Part shown: piece after piece, positions 48,602 through 60,708 of the stretch
Position numbering within the stretch: position 1 is the stretch's first letter
Layout of the letters: each line of letters begins with the position of its first letter
Source of the DNA: Camillea tinctor
Lineage: Eukaryota > Ascomycota > Sordariomycetes > Xylariales > Xylariaceae
Direction: 5' to 3'
Assembly: GCA_022578605.1 (NCBI GenBank)
Contig: MU394139.1
Location: forward strand, 62,001-126,000
DNA: 64,000 bases
The notes under the pieces: model-generated
Database searches by the model: none
Seen by the model: only the letters and a program-made list of their open reading frames with translations
Told to the model about the DNA's origin: nothing
Made by a program: the position numbers and the translations under genes

Positions 48602-49326
48602 CTATAAAACCCCCTTTCTATCATTTCATTATTTTATATAAATATATTTAACTGAAAGGCTTTCCTCCCGGTATAATATAACTGAAACTGTCATAAAGCA
48701 CATATATATCTCAAAAGGGAATAATGGCTAAATTCTCGCATGTGGGGACTAGAATAACTAACCTAGTTGAATCGTATCAAAAGAGATTCCGGCCAACGTA
48801 GTAGAGCTGAAAGAATGACCGCCAGAATTGCCTGACAGGTGGAGATTACTCTAGAATAAGACATCCCGTTAAAGTGTTAGTGTGGTACTATGTGTGATCC
48901 TGATGTTGCTATGCTGATGACTGAAAATAAGTGTTCGATAACACGCCCATTGTGAGAGAGTCCGAGGTTTGGAATCTGAAAACTAGAGGTTACAACCCTG
49001 GGGCATAGATGGTACCGGTAGACAAAAACACTATTCATTCTTATATATCTTTTATCTGTATCCATTTGTGCATCGTAACACTTATGCTCTTCCAATGCAA
49101 CCCCAACTTCTGTTCCTAAAATCCTCAACATCTATAAAAAGACTATCTCCTGCGTCTAGAATTACGTCGCAGAAATACACTCATTCTACTAAACAACGTC
49201 CAAAACAGAAATAGATTAAAGAAACTATTTAATAATATAGTTATGTCGGAATACTATCCCCTATCTACCTCATTCTTAGATAGTTTCAGCAATCTTTCAC
49301 GTCCCAGCCAAAATTATAATATATAT

Positions 49327-49385
49327 AATACAGAATTAGGGCACCATGACCACTCAGACATTATAGGAAGCTTTTGTCCACTTGT
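49327..49385 (+). repeat. Diverged repeat module B, copy 3
   Basis: Starts AATACAGAATTAGGG and aligns without gaps to 22502-22560 and 23053-23111. It stays open in the frame NTELGHHDHSDIIGSF, so the repeat may derive from coding sequence. Confidence 0.5.
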
Positions 49386-52122
49386 CTCAGTTAATTACCC
49401 AACCTAACTATAACATATTCATACCTTTTCAACCTTCGAAATAGGTGACCATGAGTACATATAGAATGCCAAACTGCATACTAGAAAAAGAAAAAAGAGT
49501 AAGAAGAAGACATAATATATGTAAATCGAGAACAAGTTACCTAGAACCAAAACCTACTCAACACTCACCTACACCTCCCCTGTCCACCCCCTTCCCCCCC
49601 CCCCCCCCTTTTACCACCATAAGCGCGCTACCAAACGAAAGACACCGAAAAGCCCTCCCCGTTTCATACTCCATAGACAGGAAACATGATGTACGTTGCG
49701 CGCGGCACGTGCAAGTTATGTACGCCAGGTTCGGTAGCACTTGTTCTGCCGTGCTCCCGACTCACGAATTTAGGTCTGCGCCTCGACCTACGATATACAG
49801 GATATCATCGCCACCATCGCACAGCAGACGGGTAGGTGCAGGGCCACGCTTGCAGTCCCATTCAAGCCCCTCCAAACAAGATTAATTCTCCTTTGGAAAA
49901 GAAACAGTGTGAACAGAAGCACATAGTGATCCACGTCCTGTTACTTCATAGGCTATGCATATATATTGTAAGCTCGTGTGACGATGCACCGGAGAAAGAG
50001 GAGAGGTAGGTAAGGACCGGATCTCGTGGCAGCGAATAGTGAGATCGATATGGGCGCCTCATGAGACCTTCTTGCTTACTTGCCCTGGTGTATTTACATG
50101 TTCGCATGCGTTGGCTATCACAAGGCCCCGCAAGGTCTCATCTCAATCGTGCGCAGGAGGACAAGAAGCGCCTGGTGTATCAGACAGATATTACGCGTAG
50201 GTACACACATGTCTATATCTAGTTTGACAAACTAGTCTCTCATTTCATTCATGAGGAATGAGGAAATAGAAACATATTTGAAGACATAACTATAAATGAG
50301 CCATGTTTTTAACGAATTCTCTATTCATTATATATCTAAAATAGACGTAAAGTGAGAGCTTCATATCATCTCAACTCGATGTATGCATATGTACGCAGGA
50401 TTTGCACATGTCTTGGCAACAGTGATCTAGGACCCCTATCTTCTGAACAACGTCGATAATGACTTTAACGTCTCAACACATATTGATATGGAATCTGACT
50501 CGTACTCTAAATGCCGATTACCTACTAGGTAGGTATCTAACCTTTGCGATAAATCAAAAGTTGTAGTCCTTTTTTGGTAGTCATTTAATTTCCACACACC
50601 ACCATACCCTCCTAGCAGCAGCATGTTCCTAGACAACGAGACAAGGTGTATTCTAACTAACCACTAAGATGCCGACTTGAACTACGGAGTATCTCCCGCC
50701 GGAAAAATAAAATCCACGGCACGGGTCGCTTTGCCCGGGACATCACCTACCCACCTTACCATTCACAATACGAGCTTTGCAAATCGTATGTTATTTACTC
50801 TGATTGGTCAATTGCAGGTTACGTTGGAGACAAAATCCAGGACCCCGATCTAGCAGGTCGACCAGAACCAGCCTAGAAATTCCTTGGCTACACCTATTAC
50901 TATGCTACCTTAGGCCTCGCGGACGCTGGAGCCCGCCCTAGCAGCAGAGCGCAGCATGACAGGTAACAGATTGACGAGCCTTTGCTCACGAGACGGAATA
51001 ATTGTTTTTTTCTGTTGATTTACACGGATAGCACTTCATTCATTGCGTATTCTACAAGTTCGCAACTTACCATTCTTCGAGTGAGTGTTTGGCGGATGCG
51101 AGGGTTAGCATCCAGAAGGGTTTTTATAAGCAAAGGACCGCCGAAACACAGGCGTCTACGATAACTCGAATCCAGTCAGCGCATCTTCAAAAATGAATAT
51201 ACTCAACTTTCTCGGCATCGCCTGCGCCGCAGCATCGCCATCTTCTCCAGCGATACGCCACCGCCAAAGCAGCAACCTAGAGTTCGCATCGAAAGGCAAC
51301 CCGATTCTCGCGGACGGGAGTTATTACTCCGCCGACCCGGCGCCCCTGGTCGTGAACGGCACCGTGTACATCGTCGCGGGGCGCGACGAGGCCGGGCCGG
51401 CCGAAAACGGGTTCGTCATCAACGAGTGGGAGATCCTATCGACCACCGACCCGAGCCCCGAGGGGGGCGAGTGGACGCTGCATCCCGCGGTGGCGCGCCC
51501 CGAAGATGTTTTCGCCTGGGCGAGCGCCGGTACGGCGTACGCGGCGCAGTTGGTTCAAGGTGCTGACGGGCGGTTTTATCTGTATGCGCCGGTGACACAG
51601 CGTGATGCGGGAGGCGCCACCGATGCATTCGCGATCGGGGTGGGTGTAGCGGACAGCCCACTGGGTCCGTTCGAGGATGCACACCCCGAGGGGCCTATCA
51701 TCTCGCAGACGGTACCTGCGCCAGGAAACGGTATCCAAAACATTGATCCCACGGTGCTCGTGGATGATGACGGCAGAGTGTACATCTATTTCGGCACATT
51801 CGGGCAGCTGCTGGCCTACGAGCTGAGCGCCGATGATATGACGACCATTTTAGGTGAGGGGGCGGCAACGCGTATCGGCTCGTTGACGGGATTCTTCGAA
51901 GCGCCATGGTTGATGAAGCGACAGGGGACGTACTATCTGTTGTATGCAGCAAACAACGCGGGCGCGGACTCGCCCTGCACGCCGACTAGTTACCATGCAT
52001 GCATCGCATATGGCACGGCCTCGTCCCCCCTCGGTCCGTGGACGTACCGCGGAATCGTGCTAGACATCGTATCATCGACGACCTCGCACCCAGGGGTCTT
52101 CGAGCTGAATGGGCAGTCGTAC

Positions 52123-52127
52123 CTTGT
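52123..52127 (+). repeat. 5-bp target site duplication, left
   Basis: CTTGT, repeated at 52368-52372 on the other side of the insertion. One copy belongs to the intact GH43 reading frame (Leu-Val codons). Confidence 0.9.
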
Positions 52128-52367
52128 CAGGCCGGCGTCAAAATACACCCGACTCTCACTTACACAGCCATAAACTTCAACAACCATATTAAGCACAAAT
52201 TTTCACACAATAAAATTTTTAAAAATCATATCAAGAAATAAAGGTCAATAATTTACTTAATTATAAGATTCTAAGTTATTAGGTTATATGGTTATTTGGC
52301 TGTTATTATTTGAATCAAGAACATCGCTAGGTCAAGTGAGAGTCGGGTGTTTTTTGACGCCAGCCTG
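52128..52367. mobile_element. 240-bp MITE inserted in GH43 coding sequence
   Basis: The inverted terminal repeats are 34 bp (52128-52161 and 52334-52367) with two mismatches. The ends begin CAGGC(C/T)GGCGTCAAAA and continue CACCCGACTCTCACTT. The interior is AT-rich without coding capacity. The element is flanked by the 5-bp duplication CTTGT, and the exon sequence on both sides proves its borders exactly. CAGG ends with a 5-bp duplication do not match a fungal superfamily I can name with confidence. hAT, Mutator and Tc1/mariner are excluded by duplication length. The autonomous partner is not in this window. Confidence 0.93.
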
Positions 52368-52372
52368 CTTGT
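52368..52372 (+). repeat. 5-bp target site duplication, right
   Basis: CTTGT, the second copy, followed directly by the resumed GH43 coding sequence. Confidence 0.9.
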
Positions 52373-53006
52373 GTACCACACCCGCGACGCCGAGGGTGGC
52401 ACCCACTTCAGACGCAGTGTCGCATTCGACGCACTCGGATGGGACGATAGCACCACGCCGCCGTCCATCCAGAAGGTTACGCAAACGCATCGACCGTCCG
52501 AAGACGACTCGAATACGCCAATTCGAAACATTGCCCTCAGAGCGGTTGCGGAATCCGCAAACGAGACACCGATTCAATATTGGATCGCGGCCATAAACGA
52601 CGGGCGCATCGAGACGAACCCGTTGCCGCCGGACTACTGGTCATCGTACGCGGCAGAGCAGTCCCCCGAGACCAGCACGCTCACATTAACCTGGAACGAG
52701 ACGGTTCAACTGAACGGAACGAGCATGGCTTTCTTCGCAGATCAGCGAGCCGGGTCGAATATTGGCGTACCGCCCCCAGCATCGTGGCACGTAGAGTACT
52801 TGGACAACGCCGGTAGCTGGATTACGGTTTCTCTGTCCGGATCGGGAGAATATCCAACGGAGGCCACCGACTCACCGGCTGAGGTCGGATTTGAGACCAT
52901 CTCGACGACAGCGCTAAGAGCGGTCCTGACGGCTTCAGGCCAAAATGGGCAATTTGGAGGCGTAGGTGTGAAGGAGTTTTTCGCATTTTCTCCGACTGCA
53001 TCGTAG

Positions 53007-56000
53007 AGAGCTAGGTTAGGTAGGTAGGTTAAGGGTTAGAAACGGGGAAAAAAGAAGAAATCCAAATCCATGCACCTCCTAATATGGATATTTTAAGTAT
53101 GATTGTTTGTTGGTGGTAATAATCACCGGTTGTTAGGACTACGTATAAGTGGCCGCACCCAGACACAACGTAGAAACCCGTTTGGCTCGAGAGTCTAGAT
53201 AGTTCTCCTCGTCTTCCAAAAGGACCGGTCCTGCAAGCTGCAAGTACTGCATTGGCTCAGCATAACGAGATGCAATGTGGTAAACACGATGAGGCCTGAG
53301 ATGACTTTGATTTGTTCGGGTTCATTGGTTGAAGTAGTTAGCTAGAGCTTACTGGGCTTAGGCCCTCTGCTGCTAATAAGTGTCTGTCCGTCCGTGTATG
53401 TATGCCAGATCTCGACCGGCACGGCCGGATAGGATGGCTTTGATTACGTCGCAGTCAGAGCTCTCTCCATTGGTTTTGCTAGAGATCTAGGCCCTATATC
53501 TGTGATCTGTATTGTATAATGTAGGTATTTTCTGCACTTTTCACATCTGTTGCAAGCACCAACCCTCTGACTCTTCTTTCGACTCCAACAGCAACATGCT
53601 CCAATATGTGATTTGGCATGTGAAGATGGGCGGGGAGTAGACGGTTTTAGCAGGATTGACAGGGACTTGAAGATCTCGGTGGTCCTCACTACTGGCGGGG
53701 CTATGTGACCAGGATTCTCGGATTCGCGGCAACCCTTACGGTGTCATTCATATACGTATTATCCATTTGCTGTGTTCTGTAGTGTAGATTTCACCCGAAG
53801 AAATCGATGGGCTGGTAGCGGCGAAGTGCACTAGTTACCGAGAAGGTGGATTATAATATGGAGCCTGAATATGTGTTTTGAGTAATGGGTGGATTAGATA
53901 TGGATTGAGAGAAAGGACGCGAATGAGGCCGAATCATATGAGAAATTTTCAGCCGAGGTCAACAGAGGTGAAGCTTAGAAATGGATATGAGAATGGGAAC
54001 GGTAATATAAGGTGAGAAAAAAATAAATAAAACAACATGAAAAAGTAACCTTACCTAGGATAGGTAGGATATATTATCAAGTTAGCTTACAATATTCCGT
54101 GACATTCGTAATTTAGAACAACAGAAGGTGACCGGTGATCTGGGATTCCGCAGGCGGTACGGAGTTAGATGTTTGGGGGCCATACAAAAAGCTCACCGGC
54201 TCATCTAAACAAGTCGGCTGAGCTGTACCTCCTATTTGTCCATTTTCATGCGCGCCCATCCAGGGGGGTTGGTCGCATACAATCGTGTTCCAGTGCTCGT
54301 TCTAACTGACCTACCTATCTACCGGCATGATTTTCTACTCACCAGGTTTTGATGCAATAATATCGACAAGAGAGGAATAGCCCCGAGTTTCACTTGCATA
54401 CCAAGTGCATACCAAGGTTCTTCTCCTTCTCCTGTGCATCTCGAGTCTGCATAGTGGTATCTATGTCGCCCGGGTTTCAGGCGAACCGTCGTTATGTAGG
54501 CAGAGAATAGGGAAGAGAGATAAGGAAGCATATAAGGAAGCATATAGCATGCTCAGCCCGGATCATCGTGATGATGGATGATGTAACGTATTGCCATTCC
54601 AGTTCGGTTTCGCATATAGTTCGATGCCAAATTAGACACTCGGATTGCGTGACCTAAAAACGGAGAAACGAATCTTATCATGTTCAATTCGTATTATCTT
54701 TTTTTTTCTTCTTCTCTTTTTGGGGGGGATCTATTACGATTGGGTACTGTAAACACAGGTAACCCAACCTAGGCGAATGATCCGAAAACGGATTTCTACC
54801 GTTAGAGGGAGAATAAGGACATGCTAAGTTGAAAAGGAAAAAGAAGTTAAAAAAAAAAAAAAAAAGATGTGGCAATTATAGAACACGAGTACTTCATTCA
54901 TCTCGTGCTACAAGCACATGTAAGTAAGTTAGGTTTGATTCATGTCTATGGTAATGGTGGGATGCATTTTCACATGTCAAAACCCATCTGCAAAGTAAAC
55001 AAGGGTAAAGATAATGAGGCAAGTAAAAAGGGAGACGAAGCTGGTAAGGAATGTGGATTTCGGGGCTAGGTGCTACACTACATAGGCGCTAGCCGGTGGG
55101 TAGGTAGGTGGGCAGGTGGGAAAGAATGAGAAAGGACTGGGCCAAAAAAAAGAAAAAAAGAAAAGAAAGACTTCATTGATAGGGTCATCCTTGTAAGAAC
55201 AAGCCAATCAGAATACAGAAGAGGAGGTAGCATAGTGCAGTAATTCGTTCGAGACAGCCTTGTAATCGTCTGTTATCACCCCACCATAGAAAATAATCCC
55301 CACTAGAGCTCTTCTGCGCTACATTAGTATCAGACCCACTAGAGCATGGCTCTACAGGGGCGCCTGTGACCTCATTGGTTGCTCAGCAGACGTTAGAAGG
55401 AATGCATCTGAGAAATGCGACAACCTAACGCCGCCGATTTCTATCACCATATGTTTATTTTAGGAAAAGCACATGCTTTTTTATATGGTTATTATTATTA
55501 TTATCATTACTATTATTTTATTTCATTTTTTTCTCGCTCTCTTTTTTTCGTACCGGCCTAAAGATTAAGGCAAAGTAGAGAAAAAAAAAAGAAAAAGAAA
55601 AAGTAATTAAAAGTGTGCGACTTCCTCTTCTCTCTGCCTCCTTACCTACTTCCTCACTAATAATCGACCCTCCTTCCCTCATTGTTATCTCAAAGCTTTC
55701 CCAACCGGCCTATCAACTTGACTTACTCATCATTCCTCCTGCTTTATTAACAAGGAGCTATCTTGAAGGGGGTCCCCATCTTCATACCTCCCACCCCTTC
55801 TTCCTCTTCTTTCATCTCTTTCTCTCTCCCTCCCTTTACTTATCTGTACTCGGTCTAAAGAATCGTCATCACCTACACACCATCGTCCTGCATCACCACC
55901 ACCACTACCAAAAAAGAATAATAACATAACCATAACCACCACTATCATTACCAATACTACTACCACTACTACAACTAGTCTTCGAAGAGGAGACCCCGTT

Positions 56001-56238
56001 CCTCTCAGGCGGCATCATCTGAATCTGAATAGCTGCATTAGCATCACCGCGTAAGCTTACCCCGCTACCACCATCCTAGTCTTGCCTTTCAGACCTATCC
56101 ACTAGTGCCCTTATGCTGTTAACCCGCTTCCTGCTTTGTCTCTGGACTCGATGTTGTCATGTATGCCCGTGTAATGTGTACCAGTAAGCTAACATTCGAG
56201 CCTTGTTCCTATCAGCTACACCACTTCGCATATTCATC
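53007..56238. other. Gene-free spacer, 3.2 kb
   Basis: No gene supported. It contains TAGGTAGG motifs right after the GH43 stop, a T-rich then A-rich pair near 54690 and 54850, and ATT repeats near 55490. A CT-rich stretch at 55610-55860 is probably the promoter and leader of the perilipin gene. Frames at 54319 (minus) and 55615 (plus) follow that bias. Confidence 0.45.
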
Positions 56239-56867
56239 ATGTCAGCTCAAGTAAACGGCGAGGTTCACCCCTCCTCTGCAACTATTTCCGTAAGTTCTCC
56301 TTTTCGGTCGCAGACCACTATTATGACACCAAACATGTCTTCGGCTAACCGATGTGCCCATACACTTAGCACATTACCGGTTACCCGGTTATCCACGATG
56401 GCCTTACCTATTTTAAGCAAACCCCCTACGGCCAGAAGTCGATAGAACTCGGCGACTCAGCCTACCAAACCTTCGCCAAACCCGTCATCCCCTACTTCGC
56501 TAAGCCCTACCAATACGTCTCGCCCTACGTCCAGAAGGCCGATGCTCTTGGTAACAATGCCCTGACCAAGGTCGACGAACGCCTACCCTCCCTGAAGAAA
56601 CCCACCAGCGAGCTTTGGGACGATGGCAAGAGCCTTGTCTTTTTCCCTGTTCGCAAGGGCATTGAAACCAAGGAGCACGTCTTGGATGTTTACAGCACAG
56701 AGTACAAGAAAGTCGGTGGTGATAATCTCGTTGCCTATAGCAAGGCCTTGATCTCGACTGGGCTTGTTGTTACCACCGAGGCCCTCAACTGGATCAGTGA
56801 CCTTCTGAAGGCCGGCAAGGTACGGGCCAAGGAGGCATCCGACAATGCTGCTCAAGCGACCCAGTAG
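56239..56867 (+). CDS. Perilipin-like lipid droplet protein (CAP20/MPL1 type)
   Basis: Two exons, 56239-56289 and 56370-56867, separated by an 80-nt intron with a GTAAGT donor, a GCTAAC branch motif and a TTAG acceptor, give 182 aa. The N-terminus MSAQVNGEVHPSSATIS leads into ITGYPVIHDGLTYFKQTPYG and KSIELGDSAYQTFAKPVIPY. Then come YVSPYVQKADALGNNALTKV and a C-terminal amphipathic helix region, VVTTEALNWISDLLKAGKV. This order and length match the fungal perilipin family, which coats lipid droplets and in plant pathogens supports appressorium function. Whether this fungus uses it so is not visible. The small first exon and leader fit the family's gene structure. Confidence 0.9.
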
Positions 56868-59800
56868 GAAAAACGATGCGACCGGTATATGGGTGCACCA
56901 CGACGGTTTCTATCATGAAATTTTCCACTTTTGATACCATTAACCTTTCTCCTTCCCCTTCCCGTCGGGTTCCCAGAATTATATCGCCGGAGATTCCCTA
57001 GTGCCCCCAAGCAATATGAACCTCCAGTGACTGCATAGGAGATGCGCAGCTTTGTTACGACTTCGCTGCGCATACATCTTCACTCCTTCGATTTAAAATC
57101 ACATGGAAAGACGAGGGACCCATTCAATTCCAGTCATCATGTTGCCAAAAGCAAGAAAAGAACAAAAAAAGAAAAAGTCCACCTTTTCACATTTTCCTAT
57201 GTTTATTTTTATCAGTTCGCCGGCTTTGGAGTTTGACCTTTTGTCCCAATTCTGGTACGCAGCCCTCAATGTATACGAAGTAGAAGGAGAGGAAAGACGC
57301 AAGTATGCGGATGAGGGAAATGGTGGGGTTCAGGTGGACAAGTCGTCTGAGCTGTGTGGGATTGACTTGTTTAATGACCGGTATGAGAAGGTAGTAATAG
57401 AATTCAGTTCGATGATTATTGTTCAAGACAACAAAAAAACCATAATTCGCTCACGAGGTTTCTATCGGTGAGCTAGACAGCCCATTTATGTGTTCAGTCG
57501 CATGGCATGAAAGATAGTCCCTACAGATAGCTTTGACGCCATTTGACTACAGTCGGGGAGCACACTACGCATGGACTCATGGGAAAGGGAAAACATAGTT
57601 CCTATCAAACTTGCTTCCTTACTTCTATAGCTACGTACCTCACTTACGTACCATCGTTTCTCCAATCCCCCATTAAAACATGCGGCGGCGGCGGCAGCAG
57701 TATGTAAGTAGTAGTGGCGGGGTGTGTGGGAGCTGGATCAGATCAGATGTTTGCGCAATTATGCAATCCGATTTCATGCAGAATGCACGCAACCCCTTTC
57801 GGAGCGACGCCCGCCGGGTGCGGGCGGCGAATCAGAAAGTACATGCCTATCTGTTCTTGCATGTGGGCATGGGATACCAAGGGAGGTGGTTCAACAGAAA
57901 TTTGGGGGTGTTTATGGATTTGTTGAGGAATATGGCGATTTGAGGGATTGGTTTATTATCATGCCCCCCTTTGCAATTGTTCGAGAGGTGGGATATAATA
58001 AATAGGAGACGAGGGAACGCGCGTAAGACCGGATGAGACACCGATGGGTTGGGTGCATAGATAGGTAGTCTGTTAAGCTGTATATGGGCTAGGGATATAA
58101 GGCGCGGGTTTTCATAATAAGGGGGAGGGAGAGAGGGTGCCTGGTTAAGTGAGTTCCAAACCAGAACCCCTATCTTCTTTCTCTTTCCCTTCTTCTTTTT
58201 GTATTATCCTGCGAAGATAGCCTTGGGACTGGCAAGTACTAGGTTAGATAGGGACACGAGGTAGAAAATATGTGACTAGTGCCGTCTTGGTTAATCAAGG
58301 GCGCGCGAGGCAGAGCTGCGCAGGGCTGGGCTGAGCCGCTGCCTCGGCGCTTTATATACGTGCGTATCCACCCCCCACATCGCCTCTCCGTCCCTGGTCG
58401 TAGTGTAGAAAGGATTCGGCGGGACGATATCGGCTTGCTGGGTCGGTTTGAGCTGTGCCGAGGTTTGTCCTTTTTTTTTTTTCCCTTTTCTCCCTTCTTT
58501 TTTTTCTTGATATGCGTCATATTTGCTTCCTAGTGGCTGAATGGGGTGGACTGACTTTGTGTAGGTGTGTAATGTTGGAAGGGCTTGGATTAAGATAGAG
58601 TCGGTATGCGGTTTTTGTAGAGAGAGAGGTGTTACTAATTACTGCTAAGTCTAGTTTTCTTCTAAAAGCCATTACCATGTGATATAAGGAACTTCGAAAG
58701 ATAGGTTTAACCTAGGGTCAATTTACATATCCGATTTGTCTAGGCTTGGAACGTATCTTCGTAAGTTTTCATTCCATCTTAGCACCTGATTTTCTGTTAT
58801 TGGGAATATATTTCTTAAAATTAGGGGAACACCTTGTGTCCCGAATGACAGGCCATGGAGTACCGGAATGAAATTATGAAACAAGTGTTTCCATGTATAA
58901 GTGACAATAAATCAAGTAGTTGTATTTCTAGGAGCACAGCAACATAATGATTACTTAAGTGCGCTCTCGTAACACGCAGTAAGGTTTATAAAGAGACTAT
59001 ATTAAAAAAAAAACCAGTCCTGCTAATAGCACAAGAGGCTACAAGATTTAGAGATAGTTTAGTTCATATGCAGGCAGGCTATCCTGTCCTACGTTTTTAA
59101 TACGCCTTGTGATGCAGAAGAAATTGAGGTCATTAGAGTATGGATACACTTACTATCCACCTCCTTGGTTCGAATAAATTGCACCTATCAATGGACATCT
59201 CATTGTAGTACATGTAATCCTCAGCCAGGTTGATAATCCTTAGTTAGTTATACTACGGTCTACTTAGGGGTGCTTGCCTTCCGCTGAAGTACGTCAGGGC
59301 AGACATCTTGCTATACCCCAAGATAGCAAACCACGTGTTAATGTGACTGTTGGATTCACTCTGGTAGCTCCATGTAAACATGCTATAGCAACCTTGCAGC
59401 TAGACAAGAGTAGACTTGGAGTGGAAACCATATCGGTTTTAGTGTCCATCCTGTCGCGGAACTTGCGTAGAGTTGAAGGAAGCCAATGTGGTGTAACTTT
59501 GGACTTGTAGTACTAAATCGGTAAGAATTCGGCAGTGGATACCTACATAGTACCTGGCCTTGCCGACGTTGAGGTCCGGGTGAGGTCCTTCGATCCACTT
59601 TTAGCGGTCCCCGATAACCTTATCGCGCCCAAGTCCGGAGAGACCACAGCGGCTAGTTCTATGTGCTTGTATTCGGAACTAATGGATATGGACTTCGGGA
59701 TAGATGGGTCGGTTAAAACATAATACTAGTAGTATGTACTATGCACCGTGCTATATATAGTATAGCTCGTAGATAATATGTTCTGTGAGCTTATCACATG

Positions 59801-60708
59801 GCCTCGAATTGACACTAAATACCTAGGTATATGTATACCTACATACGTATGGGGTAATGTAAAAGATAAACTAATGCACATGCAATTGAAGTAGAGGTTA
59901 TCGGTTGGGGAAATGACTAGGTATATGTTGTTGGGAGAGACAACTCAAGAGTTGTACAATGTATGTGGTGGTGTTACTAGTGATGGCTACTTAAAGGTTT
60001 CACTAGGTATTAGAATAGTGGCGTCTAATGGAGGAAATGCATGATCAGAAAGGTGCAGTCATGAGACACAAGAAAATAATTATAAGAAGTTAAAGTATTT
60101 CACTTTAAGTTTATTTCTTGAATTGAGTACACCTTTTCCATATACTTGTGGCATCCTTCTTTTAAAAATACTGGAAGAGATTAGGTGACATGTGCCAAGA
60201 CTAGAGGACAGGTGACAAGATATGAATTGGCTAGTCAATCACGTGGATAAGCTGATCATTGGCCAGGCAACAGGGAGTTGTGCACGAGGTAAACACAAGA
60301 AGGAGCTTATGTACATGCAAGGGTGCGTTGGTACCCCATTGGCAAATTCTGCACAGTAGCAACTTTATTTTGATTTTTTCGATTGGGTCCTTTCCTTTTT
60401 TTTTCTTAATCGACTCTGCCACAATTGATAACAAAAAAAACAACAATAAGAACCAAAACTAGGAATGAGGGACAAAACTTAAACCCACTTCTCCTTCAAA
60501 ACTTCATCAACAAGTCCTGATCGTGAGACAACTAATCCGGAATACAAGAAAAAGAGAAGAAAAAAAGAAAAAAGAAAAAAAGGACAGGCATAAAATACAC
60601 CAATAAAATACAAGACTAGGGGGGGAATATATACCACTGACCGCAATTGCATTTCATCAACAAATCCACAATAAATAAATAAAATAAGACAAAACAAATA
60701 AATAAATA
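56868..60708. other. Gene-free spacer, 3.8 kb
   Basis: No gene supported. It holds an imperfect GC-rich inverted repeat, GAGGCAG to CTGCCTC, at about 58308-58345 followed by a TTTATATA at 58352. An A run lies near 59004 and A/G-rich sequence near 60545-60590. Frames at 57680, 59274 (TTG start) and 60479 (minus) are not convincing. Confidence 0.45.

Larger units (their letters stand above)
48336..51192. other. Spacer with repeat remnants, 2.9 kb
   Basis: No supported gene. It holds repeat module A at 48558 and module B at 49327. A C15 tract lies at 49594-49608 inside a frame (49445-49885) that is mostly low complexity. The final 250 bp before the GH43 ATG probably hold its promoter. Confidence 0.45.
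51193..53006 (+). pseudogene. Secreted GH43 glycosidase gene interrupted by a MITE
   Basis: The gene encoded a secreted arabinan/xylan-degrading enzyme of family GH43. The ATG at 51193 opens a signal peptide (NILNFLGIACAAASPSSPA). The three catalytic acids are visible: base Asp48 in SADPAPL, Asp185 in NIDPTVLVDDDG and general acid Glu236 in FFEAPWLMKRQGTYYLLYA. The frame is broken at 52128 after GQSYLV by a 240-bp insertion and ends at a TAA inside it (52170-52172). Coding resumes at 52373 with YHTRDAEGG and runs to 53006 through a C-terminal beta-sandwich region (WSSYAAEQSPETSTLTLTW). Joining 51193-52127 to 52373-53006 keeps the frame for 522 codons with no other lesion, so the break is recent. 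A truncated product with the catalytic residues but without the last blade and C-terminal domain might still be made. No splice choice that removes the insert in frame was found. Confidence 0.9.

Noticed and set aside
49445..49885. 146-codon plus-strand frame
   Set aside because: Built around a C15 homopolymer; composition is low complexity and no splice sites support it.
52126..52363. MITE acting as an intron (GTCAGG to CCAG)
   Set aside because: The donor is non-consensus and removal leaves seven extra bases, so the GH43 frame is not restored.
59274..59723. Two short plus-strand frames
   Set aside because: The first opens with TTG, neither shows a family signature, and no intron joins them convincingly.
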